A stretch of DNA of 53,247 nt from Deltaproteobacteria bacterium (GTDB lineage: Bacteria; Myxococcota; UBA727; VGSZ01). The translations under genes were made by a program, and so were the position numbers. The DNA lies in assembly GCA_020850995.1 (NCBI GenBank), contig JADZDP010000022.1, positions 1 through 53,247 of the forward strand, in the 5' to 3' direction. Below are positions 48,309 to 53,247 of the stretch, in pieces. The stretch's first letter is position 1. Every line of letters starts with the position of its first letter. The notes under the pieces were generated by a model. The model searched no databases. It had not been told where the DNA came from and saw nothing but the letters and a program-made list of their open reading frames with translations.

Positions 48309-49075
48309 GGGCACGCCAGATCGCCTCGCTCGCCTGGGCCGGCGTGCTGCAACTCTTGCGCACGCGCGTCTACCTGAACATCCTCGTCGCTGGCGTGGCG
48401 CTGGTGGGAGCAGCCCTGGCCTTCGATCGCATGTCGGCGGGCGAGGGCGGTCGCGTGCTCCTTGACGTCGGCAGCGCCTTCATCGCCCTCTTGGTCGCGG
48501 TGCTGGCGGGTGTCGTGTCGATCACCGCGGTGACTCGTGAGATCGAGACCAAGGTGGCGAGCGTGGTGACCGCGCGGCCGCTGGCTCGCGTGGACTACGT
48601 GCTCGGCCGCTTCGGTACCGCCGTGGGGCTGGTGCTGTTGTCGAACCTCTGCCTCGGCGGCCTGCTGGGTGGTGTGTTGTGGCTCTCTGGTGCTCCCCAT
48701 GCCGCGCTCTCGTTCGGTGTCGTGCTGTTCGCCAGCTTCGAAGCGCTCATCATAGCCGCCATCGCCATCTTCTTCGGCGTTGGTTCGTCGTCGACGATGA
48801 GCGCGCTGTTCACGACCACCATCTTCGTCCTGGGCCGCCTCACGGAGGAGCTTGGTCGCCTCATCGAGCGCGGCAGGTTCGGCGACGCGACGCCGCTCCT
48901 CAAGGGTGTCCATGCCGTGCTGCCGCACCTGCCGGCCTTCGACCTGACGCCGCTCGCGCACGGGGTGACGTCGTCGCCGGCCGACCTGGCACAACGCGCC
49001 GCGTACGGCGCGCTCTATGCGGGTGCGTTCTTGTTGGCGGCGGCGTTTCGTTTCTCCCGCCGAGATCTGCTCTAA
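48305..49075 (+). CDS. pilI: ABC-2 type permease, PilI-like
   Basis: A 256-residue membrane subunit with about six hydrophobic helices, for example VYLNILVAGVALVGAALAF, AFIALLVAVLAGVVSITAVT, GLVLLSNLCLGGLLGGVLWL and AALSFGVVLFASFEALIIAA. The segment TREIETKVASVVTARPLAR is the cytoplasmic coupling region typical of ABC-2 permeases. Its ATG overlaps the ATPase stop as ATGA, so the two subunits are made together. Given the pilin genes upstream, it is the likely PilI counterpart. It converges on the large membrane gene at 49190 with about 114 nt between. Confidence 0.83.
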   Translation: MRARQIASLAWAGVLQLLRTRVYLNILVAGVALVGAALAFDRMSAGEGGRVLLDVGSAFIALLVAVLAGVVSITAVTREIETKVASVVTARPLARVDYVLGRFGTAVGLVLLSNLCLGGLLGGVLWLSGAPHAALSFGVVLFASFEALIIAAIAIFFGVGSSSTMSALFTTTIFVLGRLTEELGRLIERGRFGDATPLLKGVHAVLPHLPAFDLTPLAHGVTSSPADLAQRAAYGALYAGAFLLAAAFRFSRRDLL

Positions 49076-49189
49076 ACAGAGACCTGTGATCGGCGATCAA
49101 CTGCGGCCTCGTCGAAAGGCTGGGTCGCGCCTGTGGTTGCGGCTCACCGTCACGGTCTCCGCCAAGAGATGCCCCGCAGCGCTGGCGCT

Positions 49190-52100
49190 TCAGCGTGAGC
49201 CGGTCGCGACCATGAACCCCGCCGGCTCGTGCCCAAGGAAGACGTCGAGGTCATGGCGGGCAGCGGCGGCCTGCTCGGGGAGGGCGCGCTCATAGCAGCG
49301 CCGGCGGAGATCGAGAAAGTCGCCGCGCCAGGGCGGCCATGGCTCGAAGCTGCTCACCTGCTCAAGGCATTGCGGGCGGGTGCCGTCCAGGCGGGCCTCG
49401 ATGCTCACCGCCGTCGCCCGGCGCAGCTCGTGGAAGTTGAACGCGGCATAGGGCGTCGCCAGCGCGTCGACGAGCGCTGGCCCGGCGCGGTTGAGCGCGG
49501 CGAGGCGCTGCAACACCGGCACCACGATGCGATCCGCCGGCCAGGGGTCGCGCGCCGCCGCCTGCCCGGCAGCAGCGACGAGCGACGGCAGCTCCGCGAC
49601 GCGCCCGTCGGTGAGGGCCGCGTTGACCGCGATGAAGGCCGCGTCGGCCTCGAAGCCCGCAGCGCTCACCTGTTCGAGGTCGCGAGCGAGCGCCAGGCGC
49701 TGCTCGGGGCTCGCGGCCAGCGACGAACGCGCCGCTGCGTACACCGTGAGCTCGAGGGCGTCGAGCTCGCGATCGAGCGCGGCAAACGCGGCCACGCTCT
49801 GCGCCGGGCGCGCCATGGCCCACGCTCGCAGGTGCTCGGGAAGCAGCGCCGCCAGCACGCCCGGCGGCACCTCGTTGCGCCACGCGAAAGGACGTGCGCG
49901 CTGAGCGTCCACCGCGGCCCACGACACCTCGCCGCGCAGCGCGGCGCGGTTGTCGCCACGGGCGTGCGCGGCCTCCAAGAGCGGAACGCGCAGGTCCTCG
50001 CCGCGTCGGCGACCCACCGAGCGCGCGAAGCGGAACTCGAGCAGCGGCTGGTCGTCGGTGTTGACGTCGGCGTACGCGGCAGCGAGCGCCGACACGAAGC
50101 GCTCGTTGGCTAGCTCGAGTGCGAGCACGCCCTCGGCGCCGCTGACGCCGATGATGCGCTCGAACGCGGTGCGGTAAGGCTCGGTCGCCGCGCGGGCGCG
50201 CAGCGCGGCCACGTCGACGACGAGGGGCTCGGCCGAGGCGACGAACACCATGTCGCCAGGGCCGAGCTGCCAGATGGACACGTGCGGCAGCACGCTCTGC
50301 AGTGTGGCGGCGACCATGTGCACGGCGGGTGCGTCGATCTCGTAGGCCTGCACCCACTGAGCGAGCAGGCCGCCCGGGCGTAGGCGCGCGGCGATGCCCC
50401 GATAGAAGTCCTGCGAGTACATGCTCGCGATGCCGGCGCGGTAGGGGTTCGACGGCTCCGACACGATGAGGTCGTACTGCTCGCTGGTCACGAGCAGGAG
50501 CTCGCGCCCATCGGCGATGTGCAGCTTGACGCGCGGGTTTTCGAGCGCGCGCTGGTTGGTGGCCTCGCACAGCTCGGCCACGCGCGTCATGCTCGGCTCG
50601 ATCTCCACGACGTCGACGCGCTCGATCCCCGGCGTGGCGCCGAGCCAGCCCGCCGTTTGCCCGGTGCCGAGGCCGATGACGATGGCGGTGCGGGCGGCGC
50701 CGTGCAGGGCCGCCGGCAGGATGCCGAGGCCCACGCCGGTTGGGGCGTCCGCGTAGGAGGAACCGTCGCTCTTGCCGTTCACGAGCGGCGACACGCCCGC
50801 CGACGCGTTGATGCCGAGCGCCGACTCACGGCCTTCGTGCTCTTCGATGATGCCGCGGCGCAGCTCGTGCTCGATGGCGCGCAGCTCGTTCCACGTGGAT
50901 GCGTTGAGCGCGGCGCGGCCAGCGCCCACGGCGGTGTGGCGCCACACCGCGCTTGGTCCCTCAGCGGTGAAGCAGAGCGCCGCCGCCAGCGCCGCTGCCG
51001 CCGCCAGCACGACGATGCCGCGCTCGCGGCGGCCGAACGCCGACGCCACCACGGAGACCGCGAGCAAGAGCGCGGCCACCAGGCGCCAGGCGCCGAGCGC
51101 GCTGAGCAGCGGCAAGACGCCAAAGCCGCCCGACAGTGAGCCGATGATGGACCCGAGCGTGTTGGCGGCGTACAGCTCGCCGCTGTCGCGCCCGACGTCG
51201 TGGTCGGCGCGGCCCTTGAGCGCCAACAAGAGCGGGAACTGATAGCCGGCGACCACCGACGCGGGCAGCACCAGGAGCGCCGCCACGACGCCCCAGCTCA
51301 GCACCGTGAGCGGGAACGACACCTGCCCCCACGCCGCCAAGTGGTACGCGAGGTAGGCGAGCTGATCGCCCATGGCGAAGGGCAGCATGACGAACAGCGC
51401 CTCGAGCGCGCAGGTGAGTGCGAAGCGCGCAGGCGTTGCCTCGCGCGGCGGTGCCAGCGCATAGAGCGCGCCACCCGCACCGATGCCAAAGAGCGCGCAC
51501 GCGAGCAAGAGCCCGAAGGAGTAGGTGGAGCCACCGAGGAGCGGCGCTGCCATGCGGTACCAGACCAGCTCCACCAGGAGGAAGACGAAGCCGGTGACGA
51601 ACGAGGCCGCGAGGACCCACAGCGCGCGCCGCCCGCGCGACGACGGTGACGCGGCGGGCGCGCCCGCGGGCACCGGGGGGAGCGCGCGCCCCGCCGAGCG
51701 CGCAGCCAAGCCCACCAGCGCGTTGAGCAGACACGCGATCCACAGCGTACGACGCGCGCCGAACACCTCGAGGAGCGCGAAGGTCGACAAGAGCGCGCCG
51801 CACACGGCGCCGAGGGTATTGACGCCATAGAGCACCGCGAGCCCGCGGCGGCCGATGTCGCTCGCGTGCGTGACCGCGCGCGCTGCAGCGGGCAGCGTTC
51901 CGCCCATGAGGATCACGGGCACGCCCAGGACCACGGTCGCGAGGGCCAAGCGCACGATCGTGGATCCGATCGCGCCCAGCGCCTCGCTGCCGCCGACGCC
52001 GAGGTAGGCCGCGCGCGCGACGTCGAGGAGCAAGGGCGTCACCGCCGCGCTGGCTGCCACCCCGAGCTCGAGGCGCGCGTACAGCATGAGCGGCCGCTCG

Positions 52101-52300
52101 CTCTGTTCTGCCTTGCGACCGAGCAAGAGCCCGCCGAGGCCAAGGCCGCCCATGAAGATGGCGAGCACCGCCGCGGTCGAGGGCGTGGACGCGCCGAACA
52201 CCAGGCGAAAGGCCCGCAGCCACACGGTCTGGTAGACGAGCGCGCACAGGCCGCTGCCGAACAAGCAGCTCGCCGTCACCAGAAGCGCGCGCGACCACAA
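49190..52300 (-). CDS. Large membrane protein with spermidine-synthase-like domain
   Basis: A 1036-residue protein. Residues 1 to about 440 hold roughly 14 hydrophobic helices resembling a transporter-like membrane domain, with CALVYQTVWLRAFRLVFG and GVPVILMGGTLPAAARAV. Residues about 500-720 resemble spermidine synthase: GLGTGQTAGWLG for aminopropyl-donor binding, VDVVEIEPSM, ADGRELL and DLIVSEPSNPYRAGIASMYS. The usual catalytic Asp motif is replaced by SEPSNP, common in membrane-fused members of uncertain reaction. The last 300 residues are helical and unfamiliar. A TTG at 52300 is the only start before helix 1. It stands alone between convergent pilI and a Cys-rich gene. Confidence 0.83.
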   Translation of the reverse strand: MWSRALLVTASCLFGSGLCALVYQTVWLRAFRLVFGASTPSTAAVLAIFMGGLGLGGLLLGRKAEQSERPLMLYARLELGVAASAAVTPLLLDVARAAYLGVGGSEALGAIGSTIVRLALATVVLGVPVILMGGTLPAAARAVTHASDIGRRGLAVLYGVNTLGAVCGALLSTFALLEVFGARRTLWIACLLNALVGLAARSAGRALPPVPAGAPAASPSSRGRRALWVLAASFVTGFVFLLVELVWYRMAAPLLGGSTYSFGLLLACALFGIGAGGALYALAPPREATPARFALTCALEALFVMLPFAMGDQLAYLAYHLAAWGQVSFPLTVLSWGVVAALLVLPASVVAGYQFPLLLALKGRADHDVGRDSGELYAANTLGSIIGSLSGGFGVLPLLSALGAWRLVAALLLAVSVVASAFGRRERGIVVLAAAAALAAALCFTAEGPSAVWRHTAVGAGRAALNASTWNELRAIEHELRRGIIEEHEGRESALGINASAGVSPLVNGKSDGSSYADAPTGVGLGILPAALHGAARTAIVIGLGTGQTAGWLGATPGIERVDVVEIEPSMTRVAELCEATNQRALENPRVKLHIADGRELLLVTSEQYDLIVSEPSNPYRAGIASMYSQDFYRGIAARLRPGGLLAQWVQAYEIDAPAVHMVAATLQSVLPHVSIWQLGPGDMVFVASAEPLVVDVAALRARAATEPYRTAFERIIGVSGAEGVLALELANERFVSALAAAYADVNTDDQPLLEFRFARSVGRRRGEDLRVPLLEAAHARGDNRAALRGEVSWAAVDAQRARPFAWRNEVPPGVLAALLPEHLRAWAMARPAQSVAAFAALDRELDALELTVYAAARSSLAASPEQRLALARDLEQVSAAGFEADAAFIAVNAALTDGRVAELPSLVAAAGQAAARDPWPADRIVVPVLQRLAALNRAGPALVDALATPYAAFNFHELRRATAVSIEARLDGTRPQCLEQVSSFEPWPPWRGDFLDLRRRCYERALPEQAAAARHDLDVFLGHEPAGFMVATGSR

Positions 52301-52362
52301 GCCTGCCCGGTCTAGCGCGCGCTCAGCGTCGAATCACCTTTTCTGCCCCGCTGCCCTCGTCG

Positions 52363-53247
52363 TCACCCGCCGAAGGGCACGCAGGAGCAGAGGGGCTCAT
52401 TGCAGATGAAGCCCGCTTCGCACGCGTCGCCACAGCTCGGCAGGCAGTCGCAGCGGCACTCGCTCAGGTTGGCGCTGTGCGTCGCCGGGCAGTTGAGGGC
52501 GGCCGCGTCGCAGACACAGTCGCACACGGCGTCGTCGGGGTTGAAGGTGTAGCCAGGGGCGCAGCTCGCGCTCTCGGCACACTCGCACGCGCAGGTCGCG
52601 GGATCGCTGTTGCAGTTGGTATACCCGTCGCAGGTCGCGTTGCAGTCGGGCGCGCACTCGACGGCGCAGGTGCTCGGGTTGCAGCGCTCGGTGGCCCCGA
52701 TAGCGGGGTCGCCGCAGTCGGCCGCGCACTCCCACTCGCAGCCGGCGCCGCACACCCAGCCGGGGTTGCCGTTGGGTGGCGAGCCCGCGCAGCCGCCCGG
52801 CGCGCACACCGGCAAGCAGGTCGCGGGATCGCAGACCTGGCTCGGCGGCAAGGGCGCGCCGGTGTTGCAGTCGTCGGGGCACTCGCAGGCGCAGGTGGGG
52901 CTGCCGGTGTCGCACACAGCGCCGTTCGAGCAGCCGCCGCAGTCGGGCAGACACTCGGGCTCACAGGTAGTGGCGTTGCAGGTCTGACCGGGCGAGAGCC
53001 CACCCGAAAGACCGCAGTCGGAGGGGCAAATGCAGTCTTGGCCGTTGGGCGCCAGCACCAGGGGCGGGGTGCACTGCTCGTTGTTGCCGTCGGGGTTCGG
53101 GCTGTCCTCGATCCAGTACTTGTAGGAGACCGCGAAGGGCACGTCGAGCTCGGTGCTCTTGGGCCGGCAGGCGCCGAAGAAGGAGACCGTGTTGGTGGTG
53201 CCGTCGTAGTCGAAGCCGTTGGCGCGCGAGCGCGGGATGTCGGAGCA
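52363..53247 (-). CDS. Cys-rich surface protein, C-terminal part (5' end outside the window)
   Basis: The frame is open to the right edge; 294 residues are seen. The first 50 (GFDYDGTTNTVSFFGACRPK, AVSYKYWIED) look like the end of a larger, probably von Willebrand A-type domain. The rest is a Cys-rich region of about 220 residues with some 45 Cys in loose 35-50-residue units of the kind C-x-C-x2-D-C ... C-x-P-x-C (for example CICPSDCG, CACECPDDCN, CAVECAPDCN, CRCDCLPSCG), probably a rigid disulfide-linked stalk. Most likely secreted or on the outer membrane. The true start and the N-terminal domains lie beyond the window. Confidence 0.8.
   Translation of the reverse strand, partial: CSDIPRSRANGFDYDGTTNTVSFFGACRPKSTELDVPFAVSYKYWIEDSPNPDGNNEQCTPPLVLAPNGQDCICPSDCGLSGGLSPGQTCNATTCEPECLPDCGGCSNGAVCDTGSPTCACECPDDCNTGAPLPPSQVCDPATCLPVCAPGGCAGSPPNGNPGWVCGAGCEWECAADCGDPAIGATERCNPSTCAVECAPDCNATCDGYTNCNSDPATCACECAESASCAPGYTFNPDDAVCDCVCDAAALNCPATHSANLSECRCDCLPSCGDACEAGFICNEPLCSCVPFGG

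Noticed and set aside
49100..49125. Palindrome TGATC-GGC-GATCA after pilI as a terminator
   Set aside because: Only 5-bp arms and no T-run; too weak to call.

Overview
The window looks like chromosomal DNA from a member of the Myxococcota (old Deltaproteobacteria). It has very high GC and long Glu-Gly runs in two lipoproteins. It carries large Ser/Thr kinases (one with C-terminal PEGA modules, one with an AAA ATPase and TPR-type repeats), an FHA-containing sigma-54 activator, and a PilA-PilG-PilH-PilI type pilus locus like that of Myxococcus xanthus. No rRNA, tRNA, CRISPR array, insertion sequence or phage gene was recognised. Forty-five protein genes are called; one runs off the right edge.

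Layout. 0.4-6.0 kb (minus): a NarX/NarL-type two-component pair, then an FNT-family anion channel, a small two-helix membrane protein, a TDT-family anion transporter, and a second copy of the small membrane protein. 6-15 kb: a CotH-like lipoprotein with a Glu-Gly linker, a small alpha/beta-barrel-like protein, an AstD-like aldehyde dehydrogenase, an M15-peptidase-like lipoprotein, RmuC, a lipoprotein, and a shortened Old Yellow Enzyme relative. 15.4-22 kb (plus): a NamZ-type muramidase, an unknown gene, NadD, a Cys-rich Glu-Gly lipoprotein, a two-AAA Clp ATPase, and a DUF2520 Rossmann protein. 22-28 kb: the FHA sigma-54 activator and a PEGA Ser/Thr kinase (minus), divergent from a membrane-anchored repeat protein. 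28.5-36.4 kb: EttA, a ureohydrolase, an unknown acidic protein, a ferritin-like protein, and a 1226-residue kinase-AAA-TPR protein. 36.6-41 kb: an Imm51-like protein with a histone-H1-like lysine tail, a MarR regulator, an AstA-like acyltransferase, a Cys-rich lipoprotein, SmpB and PanB. 41-45 kb: an exported probable beta-barrel protein, then a coupled GST / aldo-keto reductase / CPBP protease operon. 45.5-49 kb (plus): two type IV pilins, each with its own good sigma-54 promoter, then PilG-like, PilH and PilI. 49.2-53.2 kb (minus): a 1036-residue membrane spermidine-synthase-like protein and the C-terminal part of a Cys-rich surface protein.

How the genes work together. Tight operons joined by 4-nt ATGA/GTGA/TTGA overlaps are common, which helped fix starts. 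The points most worth following are the repeated pairing of each anion transporter with a copy of the same small membrane protein beside a NarX/NarL pair; the H1-tail/Imm51 fusion next to a MarR gene with a perfect upstream palindrome; and two tandem pilin genes with separate sigma-54 promoters upstream of an ABC exporter thought to serve pilin assembly. All functional assignments rest on reading motifs by eye; no database search was possible.
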